64,000 nucleotides of DNA from Variovorax sp. YR216 (GTDB lineage Bacteria; Pseudomonadota; Gammaproteobacteria; Burkholderiales; Burkholderiaceae_C): NCBI RefSeq assembly GCF_900107745.1, contig NZ_FNRO01000011.1, forward strand, positions 1 to 64,000, given 5' to 3'. A program made the position numbers and the translations under genes. Below the pieces are notes generated by a model that worked only from the letters and a program-made list of their open reading frames with translations, made no database searches and was not told where the DNA came from. This document shows, piece after piece, positions 33,086 to 44,391 of this stretch; positions within the stretch are counted from its first letter, which is position 1, and each line of letters starts with the position of its first letter.

Positions 33086-34243
33086 ATGCGCGAAGCCATC
33101 CACAACCTCGAAGCCTCCAAGATCCGCGAAGTCGCCAATGCCGGGCTCGGCCGTTCCGACGTGCTCGCGTTCTGGTTCGGCGAAAGCGACGAAGTCACGC
33201 CGGACGTCATTCGCCAGGCCGCCATCGACTCGCTGCAGCGCGGCGAGACCTTCTATGCCCACAACCTGGGCCTGCCCGAACTTCGCGAAGCCGTCGCGGC
33301 GTACATGAGCGGATTGCATCCGAAGATCGATGCCTCCCGGATCGCGATCACCTCCGGTGGCGTCAGTGCGCTCATGCTCGCGGTGCAGGCGCTGGTGGAT
33401 GCGGGCGACGAGGTCGTGGCCGTCACGCCGGTCTGGCCGAACCTGACGGCGCAGCCGGCGATCCTCGGCGCCGACGTGCGGTGCGTGTCGCTGGTGCCGC
33501 AGGGCGGGCAGTGGACGCTCGACATCGATGCCCTGCGGGCCGCGGTCACCTCGAAGACGAAGCTGCTCATCGTCAACGCGCCCAACAACCCGACGGGCTG
33601 GACGCTCAGCCGCGACGAACAACAGGCCATCCTCGACCATTGCCGCAAGACAGGCACCTGGATCCTCGCCGACGAGGTCTACGAGCGGCTCTACTACGAA
33701 CCTACGGCCAATCGCTGTGCGCCCAGCTTCCTCGACGTGGCGACGCCCGACGACCGCCTGGTGGTCGCTCACAGCTTTTCCAAGAGCTTCCTGATGACCG
33801 GCTGGCGGCTTGGCTGGCTGGTGCTTCCGCCGGCGCTGATGGACGGCATGGGCAAGCTCATCGAGTTCAACACCTCCTGCGCGAGCGTGTTCACGCAGCG
33901 CGCCGGCATCGCTGCGCTGGCCCACACCGAGGAAATCACGCCGCGGATCGTCGCGCACCTCAAATCCTGCCGGGACACGCTCGTGCCGTTGCTGGCAGAC
34001 ATCCCCGGCGTGCAAGTGGCGCCTGCGCGGGGCGGCATGTACGCCTTCTTCAAGCTCGACGGCTTCGACGATTCGCTCGTCGTCGCCAAGCGCCTCGTCG
34101 CCGAAGCCGGCCTCGGCCTGGCCCCCGGCAACGCCTTCGCCCCCGAGGCGCAAGGCTGGCTCCGCTGGTGCTTTGCCTCAAAGGACAAGCAGCGCCTGAT
34201 AGAAGGCGTCAATCGCCTGAAGCGCTGGCTACAGGCGCAATAA
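33086..34243 (+). CDS. Pyridoxal-phosphate-dependent aminotransferase, class I/II
   Basis: The 385-residue fold-type I aminotransferase has VVAVTPVWPNLTAQPAI, the Asn-Asn-Pro-Thr-Gly motif in NAPNNPTGWTLS, the Asp-Glu-Val-Tyr motif in ILADEVYERL, and the Schiff-base Lys233 in SFSKSFLMTGWRLGW. A C-terminal Arg in WLRWCFAS probably binds the substrate carboxylate. It resembles aspartate/aromatic aminotransferases, but the specificity is not clear. ATG 33086 is preferred over an in-frame TTG at 33062 that overlaps the preceding stop. Confidence 0.88.
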   Translation: MREAIHNLEASKIREVANAGLGRSDVLAFWFGESDEVTPDVIRQAAIDSLQRGETFYAHNLGLPELREAVAAYMSGLHPKIDASRIAITSGGVSALMLAVQALVDAGDEVVAVTPVWPNLTAQPAILGADVRCVSLVPQGGQWTLDIDALRAAVTSKTKLLIVNAPNNPTGWTLSRDEQQAILDHCRKTGTWILADEVYERLYYEPTANRCAPSFLDVATPDDRLVVAHSFSKSFLMTGWRLGWLVLPPALMDGMGKLIEFNTSCASVFTQRAGIAALAHTEEITPRIVAHLKSCRDTLVPLLADIPGVQVAPARGGMYAFFKLDGFDDSLVVAKRLVAEAGLGLAPGNAFAPEAQGWLRWCFASKDKQRLIEGVNRLKRWLQAQ

Positions 34244-34248
34244 GCCCA

Positions 34249-34337
34249 GAAACACCGCGGATCCGGCTTCGCCGGTCCGCCGGTGTTGCCCCCGGTAGGG
34301 GTTGGCGAAGCGACACGAAGTGCGCGCAGCCTGGGCG
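34249..34337 (-). repeat. Dispersed intergenic repeat, copy 2 (inverted)
   Basis: Read on the minus strand this segment contains CGCACTTCGTGTCGCTTCGCC, seen as CGCACTTCGTGTCGC plus following bases. It then has a CCCC/GGGG hairpin, GCGGACCGGCGAAGCCGG and CCGCGGTGTT, matching copies 1 and 3. It fills the gap between the aminotransferase gene and the rpsO promoter. Confidence 0.7.
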
Positions 34338-34342
34338 CGAGC

Positions 34343-34348
34343 TATAAT
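34343..34348 (+). promoter_or_regulatory. -10 box of the rpsO promoter
   Basis: A perfect TATAAT lies 87 bases before rpsO. The -35 position would fall inside the end of repeat copy 2, where no good TTGACA is seen. Confidence 0.55.
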
Positions 34349-34434
34349 CCCAAGGCTTTGCACCCGCAAGGCACACGATGCGTGCAGTTCCAGCGCACAT
34401 CGCAAGTCAAACATCCCGGAACAGGAAACACCCA

Positions 34435-34701
34435 ATGATCGCAGCCTCCATCAAGGCCGAAGTTGTCAAGGACAACGCTCGCTCCGCCAGCGACACCGGC
34501 AGCCCCGAAGTGCAAGTCGCACTGCTGACCGCCCGCATCAACGAACTCACCCCGCACTTCAAGACGCACGCCAAGGACCACCACGGCCGTCGCGGTCTGC
34601 TGCGCATGGTGAGCCGCCGCCGCAAGCTCCTCGACTATCTGAAGGCCAAGGACGCTGAACGCTACACCGCGCTGATCGCCAAACTGGGTCTGCGCAAGTA
34701 A
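34435..34701 (+). CDS. rpsO: 30S ribosomal protein uS15
   Basis: The 88-residue protein has the uS15 pattern: DTGSPEVQVALLTARINELTPHF, HAKDHHGRRGLLRMVSRRRKLLDYL and a C-terminal LGLRK. It binds 16S rRNA in the platform of the 30S subunit. The ATG at 34435 follows an ACAGGAAAC ribosome site. A terminator and then pnp follow, the classical rpsO-pnp order. Confidence 0.97.
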   Translation: MIAASIKAEVVKDNARSASDTGSPEVQVALLTARINELTPHFKTHAKDHHGRRGLLRMVSRRRKLLDYLKAKDAERYTALIAKLGLRK

Positions 34702-34719
34702 AGCGATTCGCAATGAAGG

Positions 34720-34755
34720 AACGCCTGGGTTAGTCCGCTAGCTCAGGCGTTTTTT
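34720..34755 (+). terminator. Terminator after rpsO
   Basis: AACGCCTG (34720-34727) pairs with CAGGCGTT (34744-34751) with further inner pairing, and the stem runs into a T6 run. An outer inverted repeat CGATTCGC/GCGAATCG surrounds it. Some read-through into pnp is usual for this gene pair. Confidence 0.85.
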
Positions 34756-34800
34756 ACTTCGCGAATCGATTCTGGAGTGCCGAACAGAGCGAAGCTGTGT

Positions 34801-34839
34801 CATTCCAACGAAGTTCGATCACTGAGCTTCTCTGGAATG
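34801..34839 (+). promoter_or_regulatory. Stem-loop in the pnp leader
   Basis: CATTCCA (34801-34807) pairs with TGGAATG (34833-34839), with an inner GAAG/CTTC stem. It lies 84 bases before the pnp start. In E. coli a leader stem cut by RNase III allows PNPase autoregulation, and this element is in the right place for a similar role, by inference. Confidence 0.45.
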
Positions 34840-34922
34840 GCATCGTGTTCTGACAAGCGCTCCGCCACCGTCCGGTCCCTGAAAGCAGCGGACTGGGCCG
34901 TCAACAAAAACAGGAGCTAAAC

Positions 34923-37193
<2,271 letters not shown>

Positions 37194-37280
37194 TGAGGTC
37201 CGGCGGCGGCGACGCCGCCGTCCCTCCGGATCTTGCGAATCTGCCAGACGGCACGCATTTCAAATCCAGTCGGAAAGTCC

Positions 37281-38279
37281 ATGAAAGCCATTGAGATCTC
37301 GTCGTACGGTGCCCCGGAGGTGCTGCGCATGGTGGAACGCCCCGCGCCCGTTGCGGGGCAGGGCGAGCTGCTGATTCGCGTGTCCGCGAGCGGCGTGAAT
37401 CGTCCCGACGTGCTGCAGCGCATGGGCCACTACCCGGTGCCGCCCGGTGCTTCGGACCTCCCGGGCCTCGAGGTTGCCGGCGAGATCGTCGCCGGCGATG
37501 AGAAAGCGCTCGCGGCGGCCGGCCTCGAGATCGGGGATCACGTTTGTGCGCTGATCGCCGGCGGCGGCTACGCGGAGCTCTGTGTTGCGCCGGTGGCGCA
37601 ATGCCTGCCGGTGCCCAAGGGGTGGACCGACGTCGAGGCTGCAACGCTGCCCGAAACTTTCTTCACTGTGTGGAGCAACGTCTTCGAGCGAGGCCGTCTG
37701 CAGAAGGGCGAGACCCTGCTGATCCAGGGCGGCTCCAGCGGCATCGGCGTGACCGCGATCCAACTCGGCAAGGCGCTGGGCGCGACGGTGATCGTGACTG
37801 CCGGCAGCGACGAAAAGTGCGATGCCTGCCTCAAGCTGGGCGCCGACCACGCGATCAACTACAAGACCGCCGATTTCGTCGAAGAGGCCAAGCGCCTCAC
37901 CGGCGGCAAGGGCGTGGATGTGGTGCTCGACATGGTGGCCGGCGGCTATGTGGCTCGGGAGGTTGAATGCCTCGCCGAAGACGGCCGCCTCGTGATCATC
38001 GCAGTGCAGGGCGGTGTCAAGAGTGAATTCAATGCGGGCCTGGTGCTGCGCCGCCGCCTCACGATCACTGGATCGACGCTGCGTCCGCGTCCTGTCGAGT
38101 TCAAGGGCGCGATCGCGAAGGCCCTTCTCGAGAAGGTCTGGCCTTTGCTCGAAAGCGGCGCTGTCAAGCCGGTGATCCACAGCAGTTTTGCTGCGGGCGG
38201 TGAGCCCAGTGGCGCGGCACAGGCGCATGCGCTGATGGAGTCGAACCAACACATCGGCAAGATCGTGCTGACGTGGTGA
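37281..38279 (+). CDS. NAD(P)H quinone oxidoreductase, PIG3-like zinc-independent MDR family
   Basis: The 332-residue medium-chain reductase has the N-terminal GroES-like part (SGVNRPDVLQRMGHYPVPPGASDLPGLEVAGEI), matching the PIG3/TP53I3 group. A Rossmann fold follows with LLIQGGSSGIGVTAIQLGKALGA. Zinc-binding cysteines of alcohol dehydrogenases are missing. It probably reduces quinones or enals with NADPH. It ends three bases before the tpiA start, so the two are coexpressed. Confidence 0.9.
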   Translation: MKAIEISSYGAPEVLRMVERPAPVAGQGELLIRVSASGVNRPDVLQRMGHYPVPPGASDLPGLEVAGEIVAGDEKALAAAGLEIGDHVCALIAGGGYAELCVAPVAQCLPVPKGWTDVEAATLPETFFTVWSNVFERGRLQKGETLLIQGGSSGIGVTAIQLGKALGATVIVTAGSDEKCDACLKLGADHAINYKTADFVEEAKRLTGGKGVDVVLDMVAGGYVAREVECLAEDGRLVIIAVQGGVKSEFNAGLVLRRRLTITGSTLRPRPVEFKGAIAKALLEKVWPLLESGAVKPVIHSSFAAGGEPSGAAQAHALMESNQHIGKIVLTW

Positions 38280-38281
38280 AC

Positions 38282-39037
38282 ATGACGGAAATGAAAAAGA
38301 AACTGATTGCGGGCAACTGGAAGATGAACGGTAGCCTCGCGGCCAACGAGGCGCTGCTCCAGGCGCTGCTGCAAGGGATCGGGGCGCCTGCCTGCGACGT
38401 TGCGGTGTGCGTTCCGGCGCCTTATCTGGCGCAGGTGCAGTCGCTCATTGGCGGCTCGTCGATTGCCGTGGGTGCTCAGGACGTTTCTGCGCAGCCTCAG
38501 GGTGCCTTTACCGGCGAGCAGTCGGCTGCCATGCTGAAGGACTTCGGTGTGCGCTACGTGATCGTGGGGCACTCGGAGCGCCGGCAATACCACGGTGAAA
38601 CCGATGAGCTGGTCGCCGCGAAGGCTGCCGCCGCCCTCGCCAACGGCCTGACACCGATCGTCTGCGTGGGCGAAACCCTGGCGCAGCGCGAGGCCGGGCA
38701 GACGGAGGAAGTGGTCAAGCGCCAGCTTGCCGCGGTCATTCATGTCAACGGCCATTGCATCAGCGAGATCGTCGTGGCTTACGAGCCCGTCTGGGCCATC
38801 GGCACGGGCAAGACCGCAACGCCGGACCAGGCGCAGGCGGTGCATGCCTTGTTGCGGGCGCAACTGCATCACGCGGCCAACGAGCACGCGGGGGGCATCC
38901 GGATCCTGTATGGCGGCAGCATGAACGCTTCCAATGCAGCCGAGTTGCTCGCCCAGCCCGATATCGATGGCGGACTCATTGGTGGCGCCTCGCTCAAGGC
39001 CCCCGACTTTCTGCAGATCATTGCCGCCGCTCGCTGA
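38282..39037 (+). CDS. tpiA: Triosephosphate isomerase
   Basis: The 251-residue TIM-barrel enzyme has the phosphate and catalytic residues: GNWKMNG (Lys), the His in IVGHSERR, the Glu in VVAYEPVWAIGTGK, and the GG phosphate loops ILYGGSMNASN and GGLIGGASL. It interconverts dihydroxyacetone phosphate and glyceraldehyde 3-phosphate. Starts at 38282 and 38291 are both possible, and the first ATG was taken. The order tpiA-secG is conserved. Confidence 0.97.
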   Translation: MTEMKKKLIAGNWKMNGSLAANEALLQALLQGIGAPACDVAVCVPAPYLAQVQSLIGGSSIAVGAQDVSAQPQGAFTGEQSAAMLKDFGVRYVIVGHSERRQYHGETDELVAAKAAAALANGLTPIVCVGETLAQREAGQTEEVVKRQLAAVIHVNGHCISEIVVAYEPVWAIGTGKTATPDQAQAVHALLRAQLHHAANEHAGGIRILYGGSMNASNAAELLAQPDIDGGLIGGASLKAPDFLQIIAAAR

Positions 39038-39074
39038 CGAGCCGCGGTCGACAAAAAATTAGGAGTTAGAACGA

Positions 39075-39500
39075 ATGAACTTGGTCCTCAATATCCTGGT
39101 CGGCGTGCAGATGCTTGCCGCGCTCGCCATGATCGGCTTGATTCTGGTCCAGCACGGCAAGGGTGCCGACATGGGCGCGGCCTTCGGCAGCGGCAGCGCG
39201 GGCAGCCTGTTCGGCGCCAGCGGCAGTGCGAATTTTCTTTCTCGCTCGACGGCGGTTCTCGCCGTCGTGTTCTTTGCCTGCACCCTGGTGCTGGCCTATT
39301 TCGGGCATGCCCGTCCTCAGGGGGGTGGCACGCTGCTCGAGCGCGCCGCAGTTGGCGCGCCGACGCCGGCGCCTGCGACGGCTCCGGCCGGTTCTGCAGA
39401 AATTCCTGCTGGCAGTGCGCCTTCGGCACCTGCGACGAGCGCGCCCGCATCGGCTCCCGCCGCGCCTGCCGGCGGCGCCAACCAGATTCCGAACAAGTAA
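39075..39500 (+). CDS. secG: Preprotein translocase subunit SecG
   Basis: The 141-residue inner-membrane protein has two helices (about 2-24 and 54-76) joined by the conserved loop VQHGKGADMGAAFGSGSAGSLFGASGSANFLSR (GKGADMGAAFG visible). The long Ala/Pro/Ser-rich C-terminal tail is typical of betaproteobacterial SecG. It assists SecYE in export. AGGAG lies upstream of the start. Confidence 0.96.
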   Translation: MNLVLNILVGVQMLAALAMIGLILVQHGKGADMGAAFGSGSAGSLFGASGSANFLSRSTAVLAVVFFACTLVLAYFGHARPQGGGTLLERAAVGAPTPAPATAPAGSAEIPAGSAPSAPATSAPASAPAAPAGGANQIPNK

Positions 39501-39517
39501 TCTGACGAAACTATGCT

Positions 39518-39541
39518 TGCCGAGTGAAAACGGCAGTTTTT
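39518..39541 (+). terminator. Short terminator-like hairpin after secG
   Basis: TGCCG and CGGCA flank AGTGAAAA and are followed by GTTTTT. The stem is only five pairs, so termination is probably partial. Confidence 0.5.
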
Positions 39542-39619
39542 CAGGGTAAACTCTAAAGCTGTTCCGGAAAGCCAAAAACCTGTTGAGGGTTCCTCATGCC
39601 ATCCGGGCAGACAAAAACC

Positions 39620-39704
39620 GCGGTCGTGGTGAAATTGGTAGACACGCTATCTTGAGGGGGTAGTGGCGAAAGCTGTGCGAGTTCGAGTCTCGCCGACCGC
39701 ACCA
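39620..39704 (+). tRNA. tRNA-Leu (anticodon GAG)
   Basis: The 85-nt gene has acceptor stem GCGGTCG/CGACCGC, D-loop AATTGGTAGA, anticodon stem CTATC/GGTAG with loop TTGAGGG (anticodon GAG), a long variable arm TGGCGAAAGCTG, T-arm GTTCGAGTC and an encoded CCA end. The long variable arm marks a class II tRNA. It lies between secG and nuoA. Confidence 0.97.
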
Positions 39705-39709
39705 AATCT

Positions 39710-39739
39710 CACCGGCAGGAATCCTGCTTCCTGCCGGTG
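39710..39739 (+). repeat. Perfect 12-bp hairpin between tRNA-Leu and nuoA
   Basis: CACCGGCAGGAA and TTCCTGCCGGTG flank the loop TCCTGC, beginning five bases after the tRNA CCA. No T-run follows, so it is unlikely to be an intrinsic terminator. It may mark or protect the 5' end of the nuo mRNA after tRNA processing. Confidence 0.75.
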
Positions 39740-39762
39740 TCAAGCGGTGATAGAGCCCCCTG

Positions 39763-40122
39763 ATGAACCTCGATTCCTACCTCCCCGTCCTGTTGTTCAT
39801 CTTGGTCGGTGTCGGCGTCGGTGTCGCGCCTCAGGTTCTGGGTTACATCCTCGGTCCCAATCGACCGGACGCCCAAAAAAATTCCCCCTATGAATGCGGC
39901 TTCGAGGCCTTCGAAGACGCTCGGATGAAGTTCGACGTCCGGTACTACCTCGTCGCCATCCTCTTCATCCTCTTCGATCTCGAAATCGCTTTTCTCTTCC
40001 CGTGGGCGATCGCGCTCAAGGAGATTGGTGCTGTCGGCTTCTGGGCGATGATGATTTTTCTCGCCATCCTCGTCGTGGGCTTTGTCTACGAGTGGAAAAA
40101 GGGCGCGCTCGACTGGGAATGA
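39763..40122 (+). CDS. nuoA: NADH-quinone oxidoreductase subunit A
   Basis: The 119-residue membrane subunit has three helices and the conserved loop KNSPYECGFEAFEDARMKFDVRYY (YECGFEAF visible), with the Cys and acidic residues that line the quinone site of complex I. It is the first gene of the complete nuo operon. Confidence 0.97.
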   Translation: MNLDSYLPVLLFILVGVGVGVAPQVLGYILGPNRPDAQKNSPYECGFEAFEDARMKFDVRYYLVAILFILFDLEIAFLFPWAIALKEIGAVGFWAMMIFLAILVVGFVYEWKKGALDWE

Positions 40123-40137
40123 CAAGGAATTCCAAAA

Positions 40138-40617
40138 ATGGCCATTGAAGGCGTCATGAAGGAAGGCTTCGTCACCACGACCTACGACTCGGTGGTGAAT
40201 TGGGCCAAGACCGGATCTCTGTGGCCCATGACCTTTGGTCTGGCGTGCTGCGCAGTGGAGATGATGCATGCGGGTGCGGCCCGTTATGACATCGACCGCT
40301 TCGGCATGCTGTTCCGGCCCAGTCCGCGGCAGTCCGATCTGATGATCGTGGCTGGAACGCTCTGCAACAAGATGGCGCCGGCCTTGCGCAAGGTCTACGA
40401 CCAGATGCCGGAGCCGCGCTGGGTCCTTTCGATGGGCTCGTGCGCCAATGGTGGTGGTTACTACCACTACAGCTATTCGGTCGTGCGCGGATGCGATCGC
40501 ATCGTGCCGGTCGATGTCTATGTGCCGGGTTGCCCGCCGACCGCCGAGGCGCTTCTGTATGGCGTGATCCAGCTCCAGCAGAAGATCCGGCGTACCAATA
40601 CGATCGCGCGCGCCTGA
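40138..40617 (+). CDS. nuoB: NADH-quinone oxidoreductase subunit B
   Basis: The 159-residue peripheral subunit carries the terminal [4Fe-4S] cluster N2. Its ligands are the tandem Cys37-Cys38 in GLACCAVEMMH, with Cys102 and Cys132. It passes electrons to quinone at the interface with NuoD. It starts 15 bases after nuoA. Confidence 0.98.
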   Translation: MAIEGVMKEGFVTTTYDSVVNWAKTGSLWPMTFGLACCAVEMMHAGAARYDIDRFGMLFRPSPRQSDLMIVAGTLCNKMAPALRKVYDQMPEPRWVLSMGSCANGGGYYHYSYSVVRGCDRIVPVDVYVPGCPPTAEALLYGVIQLQQKIRRTNTIARA

Positions 40618-40628
40618 AGAGCAAGACG

Positions 40629-41237
40629 ATGACCGACTTTGCCATTTCTCCAGAGGCGCTCCAGACCCAGATCACCGAAACGCTTGGCTCCAAGGCGAAA
40701 AGCGTCACGGTCTCGCTTGGCGAGGTGACGGTGGTTGTTGGAGCGTCCGACTATCTTGCTGCGGCCGCGTTGCTGCGTGATGCCCCGGGCTGCCGTTTCG
40801 AGCAGCTCATCGACCTCTGCGGAATGGACTACTCCAGCTACCGTGACGGCGAATGGGATGGCGAGCGCTTCGGTGTCGTGTCCCATCTGCTGTCGGTGAG
40901 TCTCAATCAGCGCGTGCGCCTGAAGGTGTTCGTGCCGAACGAGGATCTCCCGGTCGTCGACTCGCTCACCAGCATCTGGAACAGCGCGGGCTGGTTCGAG
41001 CGCGAGGCCTTCGATCTCTACGGCATCGTCTTCGAGGGCCACGACGACCTGCGCCGTCTTCTGACCGACTACGGCTTCATCGGTCATCCGTTCCGCAAGG
41101 ATTTCCCGGTCTCCGGTCACGTCGAGATGCGCTACGACGCGGAACAGAAGCGCGTGATCTATCAGCCGGTGACCATCGAGCCGCGTGAAATCACGCCGAG
41201 GGTCATTCGCGAAGACAACTACGGCGGACTCCACTGA
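40629..41237 (+). CDS. nuoC: NADH-quinone oxidoreductase subunit C
   Basis: The 202-residue subunit has the NuoC signature FEREAFDLYGIVFEGHDDLRRLLTDYGF (EREAFDLYGI visible), which contacts NuoD and NuoI. It is separate from NuoD here, unlike the fused NuoCD of enterobacteria. Its last base is the first base of nuoD. Confidence 0.97.
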   Translation: MTDFAISPEALQTQITETLGSKAKSVTVSLGEVTVVVGASDYLAAAALLRDAPGCRFEQLIDLCGMDYSSYRDGEWDGERFGVVSHLLSVSLNQRVRLKVFVPNEDLPVVDSLTSIWNSAGWFEREAFDLYGIVFEGHDDLRRLLTDYGFIGHPFRKDFPVSGHVEMRYDAEQKRVIYQPVTIEPREITPRVIREDNYGGLH

Positions 41238-42490
41238 TGGCCGAAATCAAGAACTACACGCTCAACTTCGGGCCCCAGCACCCTGCGGCCCACGGTGTGC
41301 TGCGCCTCGTGCTCGAGCTGGATGGCGAAGTCATCCAGCGTGCCGATCCTCATATTGGTTTGTTGCATCGCGCGACCGAGAAGCTCGCGGAAACGCGCAC
41401 CTTCATCCAGTCGCTGCCCTACATGGACCGTCTCGACTACGTGTCGATGATGAGCAACGAGCATGCGTACTGCCTCGCGATCGAGCGGATGCTTGGCCTC
41501 GAGGTACCGATTCGCGCGCAGTACATCCGCGTCATGTTCGCGGAGATCACGCGGCTGCTGAACCACCTGCTGTGGCTGGGCGCGCACGGTCTGGATTGCG
41601 GTGCGATGAACATGCTCATCTACTGCTTCCGCGAGCGCGAAGACCTGTTCGACTTGTATGAGGCGGTGTCCGGTGCCCGCATGCACGCGGCGTATTTCCG
41701 TCCGGGCGGTGTCTATCGCGATCTGCCGGATTCGATGCCGCAGTACAAGGCCAGCAAGATCAAGAACGCCAAGGCGATCGAGAGGCTCAACGAGAACCGC
41801 CAGGGCTCGATGCTCGACTTCGTCGACGACTTCTGCAAGCGCTTCCCGAAGATGGTCGACGAGTACGAAACGCTGCTCACCGACAACCGGATCTGGAAGC
41901 AGCGCACCGTCGGCATCGGCGTCGTCTCGCCGGAGCGTGCGCTCAATCTCGGCTTCACAGGTCCGATGCTGCGTGGCTCGGGCGTCGAATGGGATCTGCG
42001 GAAGAAGCAGCCGTACGACGTGTACGACCGCATGGAATTCGACGTGCCCGTCGGCCGTACCGGCGACTGCTATGACCGGTACCTCGTGCGCGTCGAGGAA
42101 ATGCGCCAGGCCAACCGGATCATCCAGCAGTGTTCCGCGTGGCTGCGCGCGAATCCGGGCCCGGTCATTACCGACAACCACAAGGTGGCCGCACCGGCGC
42201 GCGAATCCATGAAGGCGAACATGGAGGAGCTGATCCACCACTTCAAGCTCTTCACCGAAGGCTTCCATGTGCCCGAAGGTGAGGCGTATGCCGCCGTCGA
42301 GCACCCGAAGGGTGAGTTCGGCATCTATCTCGTGAGTGATGGTGCGAACAAGCCGTATCGACTCAAGATTCGTGCGCCAGGCTTCCCGCATCTGGCGGCA
42401 CTCGACGAAATGTCGCGCGGCCACATGATTGCCGACGCCGTCGCCGTGATCGGCACGATGGACATCGTGTTCGGCGAGATTGACAGGTAA
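41237..42490 (+). CDS. nuoD: NADH-quinone oxidoreductase subunit D
   Basis: The 417-residue subunit forms most of the quinone cavity. The N-terminal LNFGPQHPAAHGVLRL contains the beta-hairpin His, and the tyrosine expected to bind the quinone head lies in the PYMDRLDYVSMM region. The protein is related to the NiFe-hydrogenase large subunit but has no metal-binding cysteines. Confidence 0.98.
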   Translation: MAEIKNYTLNFGPQHPAAHGVLRLVLELDGEVIQRADPHIGLLHRATEKLAETRTFIQSLPYMDRLDYVSMMSNEHAYCLAIERMLGLEVPIRAQYIRVMFAEITRLLNHLLWLGAHGLDCGAMNMLIYCFREREDLFDLYEAVSGARMHAAYFRPGGVYRDLPDSMPQYKASKIKNAKAIERLNENRQGSMLDFVDDFCKRFPKMVDEYETLLTDNRIWKQRTVGIGVVSPERALNLGFTGPMLRGSGVEWDLRKKQPYDVYDRMEFDVPVGRTGDCYDRYLVRVEEMRQANRIIQQCSAWLRANPGPVITDNHKVAAPARESMKANMEELIHHFKLFTEGFHVPEGEAYAAVEHPKGEFGIYLVSDGANKPYRLKIRAPGFPHLAALDEMSRGHMIADAVAVIGTMDIVFGEIDR

Positions 42491-42498
42491 GCGAAACG

Positions 42499-43025
42499 AT
42501 GACTTCCGACACCACCCACCGCGAACAGGCGCCGCTATCGGAAGCGACGCTTGCACGCTTTGCACGCGAGGTTGCCAAGTACCCGCCGGCCGGCAAGCAA
42601 TCCGCCGTGATGGCCTGCCTTGCCATCGTGCAGCAGGAAGAGGGCTACGTCAGCGAATCGCGCGAGCGCGAGATCGCGGCCTACCTCGGCATGGCGCCCA
42701 TCGCCGTGCACGAGGTCACGACGTTCTACAACATGTACAACCAGCGGCCGGTGGGCAAGTTCAAGCTCAACGTCTGCACCAACCTGCCGTGCCAGCTGCG
42801 CGACGGCCAGCACGCGCTGCACCACCTCGAGAAGAAGCTCGGCATCCAGATGGGCGAGACCACGCCCGACGGCATGTTCACCCTGCAGCAGAGCGAATGC
42901 TTGGGCGCCTGCGCCGATTCGCCCGTGATGCTGGTCAACGACCGCACGATGTGCAGCTTCATGAGCAACGAGAAGCTCGACCAGCTGATCGACGGCCTGC
43001 GCGATTCGAACGCGAAGGGAGCGCA

Positions 43026-43029
<4 letters not shown>
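42499..43029 (+). CDS. nuoE: NADH-quinone oxidoreductase subunit E
   Basis: The 176-residue thioredoxin-like subunit holds [2Fe-2S] cluster N1a. Its four cysteines are in NVCTNLPCQL and SECLGACADSP. The stop overlaps the nuoF start by four bases. Confidence 0.97.
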
Positions 43030-44369
<1,340 letters not shown>

Positions 44370-44391
44370 GCGCAAGAAGAACACAACACAT

